From Thermomicrobium roseum DSM 5159 (lineage in GTDB: Bacteria; Chloroflexota; Chloroflexia; Thermomicrobiales; Thermomicrobiaceae), in assembly GCF_000021685.1 (NCBI RefSeq), contig NC_011959.1, positions 744,001 through 808,000 on the forward strand: a stretch of 64,000 bases of DNA. The letters run 5' to 3'. This document shows, piece by piece, positions 33,431 to 41,304 of the stretch (position 1 is the stretch's first letter; every line of letters starts with the position of its first letter). The position numbers and the translations under genes are program-made. The notes beneath the pieces are model-generated. The model was given only the letters and a program-made list of their open reading frames with translations, ran no database searches and had not been told where the DNA came from.

Positions 33431-34420
33431 TCACAACGAGATCGTGAGCCCACGCCCTCTCGCAACAGCCTGGCTCACGGCTTCGGCGGCGACTGCCAGA
33501 TCCTGAACGGCGTTACCCACTGATTTGAAAAGGGTGATTTGCTCGGGCGATGTCCGACCTGGCCTCTCCCCGGCGACGATCTGACCGAGTTCGGTTCGAA
33601 TATGCTCTTCGTCGATGAGACCAGCGCGAAGTGGCTTGATCAGGTCACCTGCCTCGGCGAGCGCTGCGCTCAGCGCGTCGACCACGACGTAAGCCCGAGC
33701 TACTGTTTCCGGTGGGATCTCCTGCATCTCGGGAGTAAAGGCGCCAATGGCATTGATATGGACGCCTGCTGGTACGAGTTTGTCAGGAAAGAGCGGTTCT
33801 CGAGCTGTGGTGGCGGTACAGATAACGTCGACACGGGGCAAGACCGTGAGCGGATCTTCGATCGGAATGACCTCGGCTGAACAATCAGGCATGAGCTGGC
33901 GAAGACGGTCACCGAAGGTTGCGGCGGCTTCACGGTTGCGATCGTACACATAGACTTTTCGAATCGGTCGAACAGTCAGGACCGCCCATGCCTGCGTCGG
34001 ACCCTGTGCTCCGGCGCCGATGATGAGAAGCGTTTCGGCGTCGTGGCGGGCCAGTAGGTCGGTAGCGGCACCGGAGGCGGCTCCGGTACGGAGAGCAGTG
34101 AGATAGGTGCCGTCGAGCAACGCGCTCGGTTCGCCCGTGATCGGGTCGACGGTGAGGACTGCCGCGTGAATGGTCGGCTTGCTATGCAGGCGCGGGTTGT
34201 CAGTAAACACCGAGACGACCTTCAGGCCGAGTCCACCGGTCGAGGGGACGAAAGCTGGCATGAAGAGGACGGTACCGTTGTGGTCCACAACCTCGAGCGG
34301 TGTCCGCAGCGGTGACTGTGCTCGACCGAGGGAGAGATCGCGGAAGGCCTGCTTGACGAGTTCTATCGCTCTCGACATCGGCACGAGTTCTTGCACGTCG
34401 CGTCGCGTCAAGACCAGCAT
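33431..34420 (-). CDS. Ornithine cyclodeaminase / mu-crystallin family dehydrogenase
   Basis: NAD(P)-binding protein of 329 residues. The family traits are RTPLEV early, LLDGTYLTALRTGAASGAATDLLA (~105-128), the Rossmann motif GAGAQGPTQAWAVL (~137-150), and HINAIGAFTPEMQEI. Members include ornithine cyclodeaminase, alanine dehydrogenase and Delta1-pyrroline-2-carboxylate reductase; the sequence alone does not decide. ATG 34420 has GGAGGG about 10 bp upstream; a TTG at 34426 is closer to it and possible. No amino-acid catabolic gene is nearby. It is convergent with nuoF across 60 bp. Confidence 0.85.
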   Translation of the reverse strand: MLVLTRRDVQELVPMSRAIELVKQAFRDLSLGRAQSPLRTPLEVVDHNGTVLFMPAFVPSTGGLGLKVVSVFTDNPRLHSKPTIHAAVLTVDPITGEPSALLDGTYLTALRTGAASGAATDLLARHDAETLLIIGAGAQGPTQAWAVLTVRPIRKVYVYDRNREAAATFGDRLRQLMPDCSAEVIPIEDPLTVLPRVDVICTATTAREPLFPDKLVPAGVHINAIGAFTPEMQEIPPETVARAYVVVDALSAALAEAGDLIKPLRAGLIDEEHIRTELGQIVAGERPGRTSPEQITLFKSVGNAVQDLAVAAEAVSQAVARGRGLTISL

Positions 34421-34540
34421 CGTCAATCATCCCTCCGGAACAGTTGCACTCAGTCGGCCGCAGTGTACCACGAGAGCGTTTTCGCGATGTGTGCGGGACC
34501 GAAAAGTGAAAATCAACTCGACGGTCAGGACCCTGTTGCC

Positions 34541-34570
34541 TTGACGGCTCGACGGCAGTTGTGGCAAAAT
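34541..34570 (+). promoter_or_regulatory. Promoter of tRNA-Asn
   Basis: TTGACG (34541-34546), 18-bp spacer, CAAAAT (34565-34570), 24 bp before the tRNA. Confidence 0.5.
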
Positions 34571-34594
34571 GCGGGTGCGACAAACGAAGAGCGG

Positions 34595-34666
34595 TCCCCG
34601 ATAGCTCAACGGTAGAGCAGGCGGCTGTTAACCGCAAGGTTGCAGGTTCGAATCCTGCTCGGGGAG
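34595..34666 (+). tRNA. tRNA-Asn (anticodon GTT)
   Basis: Acceptor TCCCCGA pairs with TCGGGGA. The D arm is AGCTCAACGGTAGAGC, the anticodon loop CTGTTAA (anticodon GTT), and the T arm GCAGG-TTCGAAT-CCTGC. Discriminator G; CCA not encoded. A strong palindromic terminator follows 8 bp later. Confidence 0.94.
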
Positions 34667-34673
34667 CCGGATG

Positions 34674-34701
34674 AGGAAGCCACCCGATCGGGTGGCTTCC
34701 T
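34674..34701. terminator. Palindromic terminator after tRNA-Asn
   Basis: A perfect 28-bp palindrome with 14-bp arms (AGGAAGCCACCCGA and its complement), followed by GTGTTT. The T-run is short, but the stem is very stable and could stop transcripts in both directions. The remaining gap to 34860 shows no gene. Confidence 0.72.
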
Positions 34702-34860
34702 GTGTTTGACGCTGTTTCGTGCTCCAGTGCGGGGTGTCTGCTAGCGGACAATTGGCGTTTCTCGTGTCAGTACGGGATACGAGTTCCGGCTGTGTGTCAC
34801 GAGCGATAGAATGCGAGCAGGTCGAATCGGGATGGTGGATACGAGGAGAGAGGGCTGAGC

Positions 34861-35847
34861 GTGCGAGTAGTCGTAACGAGGCGGATTCCCGAGGCTGGAC
34901 TACAAGTTCTCGAGCGAGCTGGCATAGAGTACCGCATTTGGCCGGGAGAGCTTCCACCGAGTCGAGAGGAGCTGATCGAGTTCGCGCGTGGTGCCGATGG
35001 ATTGCTGACGCTATTGACGGAACGCATCGACGAAGCGCTGCTCAACGCCTTACCGACCGTCAAAGTCGTGAGTAATATGGCGGTTGGCTTCGACAACATC
35101 GACGTCGATGCATGCACGAGAAGGGGTGTCGTCGTCTGCATTACGCCAGATGTTCTGACGGAAACAACAGCCGACTTTACCTGGGCGCTAATGCTTGCCG
35201 TCGCACGGCGCGTCTGCGAGGCGGCTGAAAGCGTTCGTGCCGGTACCTGGAGAACTTGGGAACCACTCGGCTTCCTCGGGCGCGATCTCTCCGGTGCAAC
35301 GCTGGGGATCGTCGGTTTCGGCCGGATCGGCCGCGCAGTAGCGCGTCGAGCTCGTGGATTCGATATGCGAGTGTTGTACACTGACAAGACCCGGCAGTCA
35401 TCCGAGGTTGAGCGAGATCTCAGGGCGACGTTTGTCCCCCTCGAGCAGCTTCTGGCGGAAAGCGACATCGTGACACTGCACGTGCCTTTGACACCAGAAA
35501 CCAGAAAGCTGATCGGCGCGCGGGAACTGGCATTGATGAAGCCTCGATCGATCCTCATCAATACGGCACGTGGTCCCGTCGTCGATACCGAGGCCCTGGT
35601 AAGAGCTCTTCGAACAGGTCATCTCTGGGGCGCAGGGTTGGACGTCACCGATCCTGAGCCGTTGCCAGCCGATCACCCGCTTCTGCAGTGCCCGAACGTG
35701 ATTGTCACGCCGCACATCGCGAGTGCGAGCGAGACGACACGTGCGCGTATGGCTGAGTTGGCGGCCGAGAATCTCGTTGCGGCTCTCCAGAACCGACGTC
35801 CACCGCGGTCGTTGAATTGGGACGAGGTCCGCGGGAAGGAAAACTGA
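34861..35847 (+). CDS. D-2-hydroxyacid dehydrogenase (glyoxylate/hydroxypyruvate reductase type)
   Basis: 328-residue NAD(P)H-dependent reductase. The Rossmann motif is GIVGFGRIGRAVA (~143-155); the catalytic Arg lies in NTARGPVVD, the Glu in TDPEP and the His in TPHIASASE. The VSNMAVGFDNIDVDAC segment is typical of GyaR/GhrB glyoxylate or hydroxypyruvate reductases. GTG 34861 has GAGGAGAGAGGG about 7 bp upstream. It is separated from fabF by one base, so both are one unit although no pathway links them. Confidence 0.9.
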   Translation: MRVVVTRRIPEAGLQVLERAGIEYRIWPGELPPSREELIEFARGADGLLTLLTERIDEALLNALPTVKVVSNMAVGFDNIDVDACTRRGVVVCITPDVLTETTADFTWALMLAVARRVCEAAESVRAGTWRTWEPLGFLGRDLSGATLGIVGFGRIGRAVARRARGFDMRVLYTDKTRQSSEVERDLRATFVPLEQLLAESDIVTLHVPLTPETRKLIGARELALMKPRSILINTARGPVVDTEALVRALRTGHLWGAGLDVTDPEPLPADHPLLQCPNVIVTPHIASASETTRARMAELAAENLVAALQNRRPPRSLNWDEVRGKEN

Positions 35848-35848
35848 G

Positions 35849-37150
35849 ATGCGCCGCGTGGTGGTGACCGGGATCGGGATGATTACGCCGATCGGAAACG
35901 ACCCGACGGCCGTGTGGCGGGCGCTCATGGATGGACACTCTGGTACGTCGCGGCTGACTCGGGTACCGGCGGATGATTTACCGAGTCGGATCGCGGGAGA
36001 GGTCAGAGGGTTCGAACCCGAACAGTACTTACCCACCAAGGAGGTCAGGCGAACGGATCGCTTCGTGCAGTTTGCGGTCGCTGCGGCGAGAGAGGCTCTA
36101 GTTGCTGCTCGTCTCGACTTGACACCTGGACTTGCGGAGCGCACAGCCGTCTTGATCGGATCGGCGCTCGGTGGAGTGGAAACGTTCGAAGCTGGGGTCG
36201 AGACATTGCGGACACGTGGAGCGGGGAAAGTCAGTCCCTTCCTCATTCCGATGTTTCTCGCGGATATGGCTGGAGGAGTGACTGCGATCCAGATCGGTGC
36301 TACCGGACCCAATTTTGCGACGCTGTCGGCATGTGCGAGCGGTGCCAATGCGATCGGTGAGGCTGCTCGGATGATTCGGGACGGTCGGGCCGATATCGCC
36401 CTGGCCGGTGGGAGCGAGGCACCGCTGACACGCACCGTGGTAGCTGGCTTCGCAGCCTTGCAGGCGTTGTCGCGTCGCAACGACGAGCCGGAGACCGCGA
36501 GTCGCCCGTTCGATCGTACGCGCGATGGTTTCGTGATCGCTGAAGGGGCAGCCATTTTAGTGCTGGAAGCTGAAGACTTTGCGCGTGAGCGCGGCGCCCC
36601 GATTCTCGCCGAGGTCGTTGGTTATGGGACGACGGCGGATGCTCATCACATCGTGCAGCCCTGTGCCGATGGGCGGGGCGCAGTGGCAGCGATGCGGCAG
36701 GCTTTGGACGATGCTAGGCTCTCGACCAAAGACATCGACTACATCAACGCACATGGAACGAGTACACCGCTGAACGATGCAGCGGAAACAGCTGCGTTGA
36801 AGCAATTTTTCGGTGGTCGACAGGCTGTTCCACCCGTCAGTTCGACGAAGGCACTCACCGGACACCTCTTGGGCGCAGCTGGTGCCCTGGAAGCAGCGAT
36901 CTCGGTACTCGCTTTGATGCATCAAATCATCCCACCGACCTGGCACCTCTCGGAACCAGACCCGGACTGCGACCTCGACTACGTGCCGAATGCACCACGG
37001 AAAGAGCGCCTTCGCTACGTCATGAGCAATGCTTTCGGTTTCGGTGGACACAATGCCGTGTTGATCTTCGGTCAGTATCCGTCGAGCGAGTCCCCGTCGA
37101 GTCGCCAGAGTTGGTCGAGCCACTCTTCGACGAACGTCGGATCATCATGA
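35849..37150 (+). CDS. fabF: 3-oxoacyl-[ACP] synthase II
   Basis: Elongation condensing enzyme of fatty-acid synthesis. The active-site triad is Cys162 (SACASGANAIG), His in NAHGTSTPLND (~302) and His in GHLLGAAGALE (~337). At 433 residues it is slightly long: the fold ends at FGFGGHNAVLIFGQ, and the last ~23 residues (Ser-rich) are encoded within the 3' end of the convergent dsbA-like gene, a 79-bp antisense overlap. It lies away from other fab genes. Confidence 0.94.
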   Translation: MRRVVVTGIGMITPIGNDPTAVWRALMDGHSGTSRLTRVPADDLPSRIAGEVRGFEPEQYLPTKEVRRTDRFVQFAVAAAREALVAARLDLTPGLAERTAVLIGSALGGVETFEAGVETLRTRGAGKVSPFLIPMFLADMAGGVTAIQIGATGPNFATLSACASGANAIGEAARMIRDGRADIALAGGSEAPLTRTVVAGFAALQALSRRNDEPETASRPFDRTRDGFVIAEGAAILVLEAEDFARERGAPILAEVVGYGTTADAHHIVQPCADGRGAVAAMRQALDDARLSTKDIDYINAHGTSTPLNDAAETAALKQFFGGRQAVPPVSSTKALTGHLLGAAGALEAAISVLALMHQIIPPTWHLSEPDPDCDLDYVPNAPRKERLRYVMSNAFGFGGHNAVLIFGQYPSSESPSSRQSWSSHSSTNVGSS

Positions 37151-37737
37151 AGCACCAACGGCAACCCGTGCGGCGTGGTGCCTTCTCGCAAACCCGGGCT
37201 ATGAACGTTCGTCCCCAACTCGACGACGAACAAATGGGGGCTCCCCTGTATCGCGCGGGAGTGACTCTCTTGCCAGTCATTCCAGAGTTCGCGCCAACCT
37301 TTGCCGGACCAGAATGCGTCTTGCAGTCGATCAGTGGCGATTCCCTTTCGGTCGAGTATGTCGATGAGTTCGGGTAGGACGGCGACATTGCACTGGTCGA
37401 GGAAGAAGGCTTCTCTCACGGCCCGATCGACGGTGTCGGCGAAATCGAGGTCTTGCTGGCGTGCAGCAGCGGCCAGGGCCATTGCAGGAAGGAAAGTAGA
37501 GGGAAAATCGTCCCGTTGCCACGGGGCGAATGCGTCCGGCTCGCAACGGGCGAGAATAACGCGTTCGGCTTCCAGGAGCCAACGTGGGGTGGCACATCGG
37601 TTGACGAGCTCGAGTGGCCAATAGCGCCAGAGGACACGAATCGGGCGGCGGGAGACGCGCAGCGCACGGCGCAGACGCAGCGAAACGACATAACTCCAAG
37701 GGCATTGGATATCGGACCAAAACTCGATCGTCAGCAT
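37072..37737 (-). CDS. DsbA-family / 2-hydroxychromene-2-carboxylate isomerase-like protein
   Basis: 221-residue thioredoxin-fold protein with a DsbA-type helical insertion. It has a single active-site cysteine in QCPWSY (Cys12; CxxS instead of CxxC), as in FrnE-, HCCA-isomerase- and GST-kappa-like members, so thiol isomerase or glutathione-type chemistry is more likely than oxidation. No signal peptide, so cytosolic. Its ribosome-binding site (GGGAG) lies in one arm of a 14-bp hairpin. The 3' end overlaps fabF by 79 bp. Confidence 0.82.
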   Translation of the reverse strand: MLTIEFWSDIQCPWSYVVSLRLRRALRVSRRPIRVLWRYWPLELVNRCATPRWLLEAERVILARCEPDAFAPWQRDDFPSTFLPAMALAAAARQQDLDFADTVDRAVREAFFLDQCNVAVLPELIDILDRKGIATDRLQDAFWSGKGWRELWNDWQESHSRAIQGSPHLFVVELGTNVHSPGLREGTTPHGLPLVLHDDPTFVEEWLDQLWRLDGDSLDGY

Positions 37738-37740
37738 GAT

Positions 37741-37777
37741 ATTCTCCCTTCCGTTGGTTTCCTACGGAAGGGAGAAT
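37741..37777 (-). promoter_or_regulatory. Hairpin covering the ribosome-binding site of the dsbA-like gene
   Basis: ATTCTCCCTTCCGT (37741-37754) pairs perfectly with ACGGAAGGGAGAAT (37764-37777) around a 9-nt loop. On the minus strand the 3' arm holds AAGGGAG, the only Shine-Dalgarno candidate, and ends 3 nt before the ATG at 37737. No T-run follows, so a sigA terminator role is less likely than translational control, though it may slow read-through from sigA. Confidence 0.65.
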
Positions 37778-37795
37778 AGCAGAAAAGGGTTATGA

Positions 37796-38914
37796 TCAGT
37801 CTAGATAGCCGCGCAAGAAGCGGCTGCAGCTCGGGTGGCGCAGCTTACGCAGGGCCTTCGCCTCGATCTGCCGGATCCGCTCGCGGGTGATACCGAACTC
37901 GCGCCCGACTTCCTCCAGGGTGCGGAACTGTCCGTCTTCGAGGCCGTATCGCAGGATGATGATGCGCCGTTCGCGCTCAGTGAGGCGACTCAACGCTTCC
38001 TCGAGCTGTTGCCGAAGGAGTTGCTGGGAAGCGATTTCTAGGGGGGCTGGTTGTGTCTCGTCCTCGATGAAGTCGCCCAAGAACGCGTCACCATCTTGAC
38101 CGATCGGTGCTTCCAGCGAGACGGGGAGGCGTGCTGCTTCGAGGATCTGGCGAATCTTTTCTTCCGGCATATCGAGGGCACGAGCAACCTCCAATTGGGT
38201 CGGTTCACGTTCGAGAATCTGTTGGAGGCGGTGGCTGATCTTCTTGATGCGGTTGATGGTCTCGCCGACATGGACGGGCAAGCGGATGGTCCGACTCTGA
38301 TCGGAAATCGCCCGCGTGATTGCTTGCCGGATCCACCACGTCGCATAGGTGGAGAACTTGTAGCCCCGCTTGTAGTCGAATTTCTCAGTCGCCTTCATGA
38401 GGCCGATATTGCCCTCTTGAATGAGGTCGAGGAAAGAGAGCCCACGTCCGACATATTTCTTGGCGACGCTGACTACCAGCCGCAGGTTGGCTTGAATCAA
38501 ATGAGCGCGGGCACGTTCACCATCTTCCTTGTCAGCGACGAGGGCCAGTCGTTCGTCTTCCGACTTGTAGTCTCCCCGCTCGAGCCGAACTTTGGCGATC
38601 TTGCCTCGTTCGATTCGCTGAGCGAGCCAGACTTCCTCTTGGGGGGTGAGAAGCGCTGTTTCACCGATTTCTTGAAGATAGAGACGAACGGTATCGCTGG
38701 TACTGAGGCCGTCGTCATCGAAGCGTTCGGGGTGATCGCGCAATCGTCGCTGGAGGCGTGAGTGTCGTGAGGGAAGGAGGCCTTCGCTCTCGTTTGTCCT
38801 CAAGGTTTCGTCGGCGGAAAGCTCATCCAAATCGGTCAGTGAGGGAAACACGTCGTCGGCGAGGAAGTAGGAATCGCTCGTTCCATCCAAGGCATGCAGA
38901 TCCATGGAGTCCAT
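37796..38914 (-). CDS. sigA: RNA polymerase primary sigma factor
   Basis: Sigma-70 group 1 factor of 372 residues. Region 1.2 starts at DTVRLYLQEIGE (~74); region 2 has NLRLVVSVAKKYVGRGLSFLDLIQ and the -10-recognition helix YKFSTYATWWIRQAI; region 3 follows; region 4.2 has the LEEVGREFGITRERIRQIE helix-turn-helix. The C terminus is the family-typical RGYLD. Region 1.1 is short and acidic (first ~70 residues). ATG 38914 has GGGGG upstream. Its promoter at 39084-39112 overlaps that of ruvC, leaving a leader of about 160 nt. Confidence 0.95.
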   Translation of the reverse strand: MDSMDLHALDGTSDSYFLADDVFPSLTDLDELSADETLRTNESEGLLPSRHSRLQRRLRDHPERFDDDGLSTSDTVRLYLQEIGETALLTPQEEVWLAQRIERGKIAKVRLERGDYKSEDERLALVADKEDGERARAHLIQANLRLVVSVAKKYVGRGLSFLDLIQEGNIGLMKATEKFDYKRGYKFSTYATWWIRQAITRAISDQSRTIRLPVHVGETINRIKKISHRLQQILEREPTQLEVARALDMPEEKIRQILEAARLPVSLEAPIGQDGDAFLGDFIEDETQPAPLEIASQQLLRQQLEEALSRLTERERRIIILRYGLEDGQFRTLEEVGREFGITRERIRQIEAKALRKLRHPSCSRFLRGYLD

Positions 38915-39081
38915 GTTTCAACCCCCACTCACCAGTCGGCACCGCATCGACGTTGTCGAACCATGAGATCATGACGTCGTGGGCCATCTTCCGGCGAGCG
39001 GTCGTGGAGAATCTCGTCCGCCTTTCACTCGCTGTCCCTTCCGTTCGGTTGCGCGAGGCGATTATGCGTGCGTTCCGATCG

Positions 39082-39112
39082 GCAGTATACTGCACTTTGG
39101 CTATGCTTTCAA
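39082..39112. promoter_or_regulatory. Overlapping divergent promoters for sigA and ruvC
   Basis: The 12-bp palindrome GCAGTATACTGC (39082-39093) provides a TATACT -10 on both strands. The minus strand also has TTGAAA (39107-39112) at 17-bp spacing and should drive sigA. The plus strand -10 would serve ruvC. Only one polymerase can occupy the site at a time. The rest of the 277-bp gap shows no gene. Confidence 0.6.
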
Positions 39113-39191
39113 GCGATTCCCGACGATCCGTACCGGTTGGTGTGTTCGAAATGCTGGAAACGGCAGCCCAGTCCGAACGAGTGAGGCGAGT

Positions 39192-39683
39192 GTGCGTGTC
39201 CTAGGAGTCGATCCCGGAATGGCGTTGTTGGGTTACGGTGTGGTCGAAGGAGGCGAACCGCTGCGAGCGCTGTCCTTCGGTGTGGTGAGCACGCCGGCTC
39301 ACTTGCCGGTAGAACGGCGGCTCGTCGTTCTGCATGACGAACTCGCTCAACTATTGGAGCATTGGCAACCCGATGTGGTCGCATTAGAACAGCTGTTCTT
39401 TGCGCGAAATGTAACCACCGCGCTAGCTGTGGGACAAGCTCGAGGAATCGTCTTGCTCCTGTGCGGACAGCGCACTATTCCCGTTGTCGAGTACACTCCC
39501 GCGCAGGTGAAGCAGGCGGTGGGTGGCTATGGTCGAGCGCGAAAGCGCGAAATGCAGGAGATGGTTCGCCTCTTGCTCCGGTTGCCAGTACTTCCCCAGC
39601 CTGACGATGCAGCCGATGCTTTGGCGCTGGCCGTTTGCTACTTCCAGTACAGTCGTGCTGCACAGCTGGAGCGATTCACCTGA
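39192..39683 (+). CDS. ruvC: Holliday-junction resolvase RuvC
   Basis: Endonuclease that cuts Holliday junctions, 163 residues. Catalytic carboxylates are visible: Asp7 in GVDPG, Glu66 in ALEQLFF, and the C-terminal DDAADALALA pair. GTG 39192 lies 6 bp after GAGG and exactly precedes the first strand. ruvA and ruvB are not in the window. Confidence 0.93.
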   Translation: MRVLGVDPGMALLGYGVVEGGEPLRALSFGVVSTPAHLPVERRLVVLHDELAQLLEHWQPDVVALEQLFFARNVTTALAVGQARGIVLLLCGQRTIPVVEYTPAQVKQAVGGYGRARKREMQEMVRLLLRLPVLPQPDDAADALALAVCYFQYSRAAQLERFT

Positions 39684-39691
39684 GTTGAGCA

Positions 39692-40489
39692 ATGACCAAG
39701 CACCGCGTTAGGGCCGATGACCTCCTCGTGTCCCGTGGACTGGTAGCGACGCGGAGTCAAGCTCGCGCTTTGATCATGGCTGGCAGGGTGTGGCTTGGCG
39801 ACCAGCGAGTCGAAAAAGCCGGCGAGTTGCTGCCAGCGGATGCTGAACTGAGGATTTCGGAGCCGCCGCGCTATGTCAGCCGTGGCGGGGAGAAGCTGGA
39901 GCATGCGCTGCGCTCGTTTGGAATCGATGTCAACGGGCTCGTCTGTGCCGATTTCGGCGCGTCAACTGGTGGCTTTACCGACGTGCTTTTACAGCACGGT
40001 GCGCGGCGGGTGTATGCGATCGATGTCGGTCGGGGGCAGCTGCATTACCGATTGCGTCACGATCCACGAGTCGTGGTGATGGAACGGACGAACGTTCGGT
40101 ACCTCAAAACATTGCCGGAACTGATCGATCTTGTAACGATAGATGTCTCGTTCATTTCGCTGCGCCTCGTCTTGCCAGCTGCATGGAAAGTGCTCGCACC
40201 ATATGGTCGAGTCATTGCTCTCGTGAAGCCGCAGTTCGAAGCCGGACGCGGTAAAGTGGGGAAAGGTGGCGTCGTACGTGATCTCGCTGTTCACCGCGAA
40301 GTGCTCGAACGAGTCACGGCAGCAGCCCTCGACCTGGGTTTCTCGGTCGAGGGACTGATTCGATCCCCGATCACCGGCGCGGAAGGCAACATCGAATATT
40401 TTCTCCTACTGCGGCGGAACGGTGTTTTACGACCAGACGTCAGTTCGCTCATCGATAACGTGTTGCGTGAAGTGGAGACCGCGGCATGA
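39692..40489 (+). CDS. tlyA: TlyA-family rRNA methyltransferase/hemolysin-like protein
   Basis: 265-residue protein: an S4 RNA-binding domain (residues ~5-60) followed by an FtsJ/RrmJ-type SAM methyltransferase with YVSRGGEKLEHAL, DFGASTGGFTDVLL, the VTIDVSF strand and ALVKPQFEAGRG. Homologues 2'-O-methylate 16S/23S rRNA. It is 8 bp after ruvC and overlaps larB by 4 bp (ATGA). Confidence 0.92.
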   Translation: MTKHRVRADDLLVSRGLVATRSQARALIMAGRVWLGDQRVEKAGELLPADAELRISEPPRYVSRGGEKLEHALRSFGIDVNGLVCADFGASTGGFTDVLLQHGARRVYAIDVGRGQLHYRLRHDPRVVVMERTNVRYLKTLPELIDLVTIDVSFISLRLVLPAAWKVLAPYGRVIALVKPQFEAGRGKVGKGGVVRDLAVHREVLERVTAAALDLGFSVEGLIRSPITGAEGNIEYFLLLRRNGVLRPDVSSLIDNVLREVETAA

Positions 40490-41304
40490 CCAGCGAATGG
40501 AAGAGTGATCCGTTTCAGGATCTTCGGGCCGCTCTCGAAGGCGAGGAGCTATCGGGTCGCACGAATCCAGGCGTATGGGTGGATCCAATGCGACGCCGGC
40601 GAACCGGCGTGCCGGAAATCGTGCTGGCCGAGGGCAAGACGATCGAGCAACTCCTGGCTGCAATCGACCTCTTGTTGGAGCGAGAGGGTCGAGTGCTCGT
40701 CAGCCGCGTTCAGCCGGCCCAGTTCGAGGCTATTCGCACCCGCTTCGTCTCGGTGCCGGTACGCACGGCACCTTCGAAACGGACACTCGTTCTCCGACGA
40801 GACGAGTGCGCTGTCCAGCCCACTGGTGGACGGGTCGGTATCTTGACGGCCGGAGCAGCTGATCGACCGGCGGCTGAAGAAGCGCAGCTCGTTGCGGAGG
40901 AACTGGGCTGTCTCGTTCGTGTCGTCCACGATGTCGGTGTTGCCGGTCTGCATCGCTTAGTACCTGCGCTACGCGATCTGGTCAGCGAATGGGATGCCGA
41001 TGTTCTGATCGTCGCCGCTGGCATGGACGGAGTTCTCCCGAGCGTGGTCGCCGGACTCGTCTCCGTTCCGGTGATCGGCCTGCCGACTCCGGTAGGGTAT
41101 GGTGTTGGGGGGCAAGGGGAAGCGGCATTGTACAGCATGCTGCAGTCCTGCGCTCCCGGCCTGGTCGTCGTCAATATCGACAATGGTGTTGGGGCCGGAG
41201 CAGCTGCTGCTAAGATCGCGAATCGCTGTGCTGGTCAACGCCGTCAGCGAGAATCGTCCGACGAGGCGGCAAGTAGGGCGAACCGCTCGGCAAGTTTCCG
41301 GTAA
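40486..41304 (+). CDS. larB: LarB (pyridinium-3,5-biscarboxylate synthase, PurE-like)
   Basis: First enzyme for the nickel-pincer cofactor of lactate racemase: carboxylates nicotinic acid adenine dinucleotide. The C-terminal two-thirds are PurE-like: GILTAGAADRPAAEEA (~124-139), VIVAAGMDGVLPSVVAGL, and GLPTPVGYGVGGQGEAAL. The N-terminal region has FPEIVLAEGKT-like PEIVLAEGKT. larC, larE and larA are not in this window. The last 20 codons overlap the convergent meaB by 61 bp. Confidence 0.9.
   Translation: MTSEWKSDPFQDLRAALEGEELSGRTNPGVWVDPMRRRRTGVPEIVLAEGKTIEQLLAAIDLLLEREGRVLVSRVQPAQFEAIRTRFVSVPVRTAPSKRTLVLRRDECAVQPTGGRVGILTAGAADRPAAEEAQLVAEELGCLVRVVHDVGVAGLHRLVPALRDLVSEWDADVLIVAAGMDGVLPSVVAGLVSVPVIGLPTPVGYGVGGQGEAALYSMLQSCAPGLVVVNIDNGVGAGAAAAKIANRCAGQRRQRESSDEAASRANRSASFR

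Noticed and set aside
34628..34957. Minus-strand frame with EQDSNLQPCG, near tRNA-Asn
   Set aside because: Again an antisense-tRNA artefact peptide, common in databases, overlapping tRNA-Asn and its terminator.
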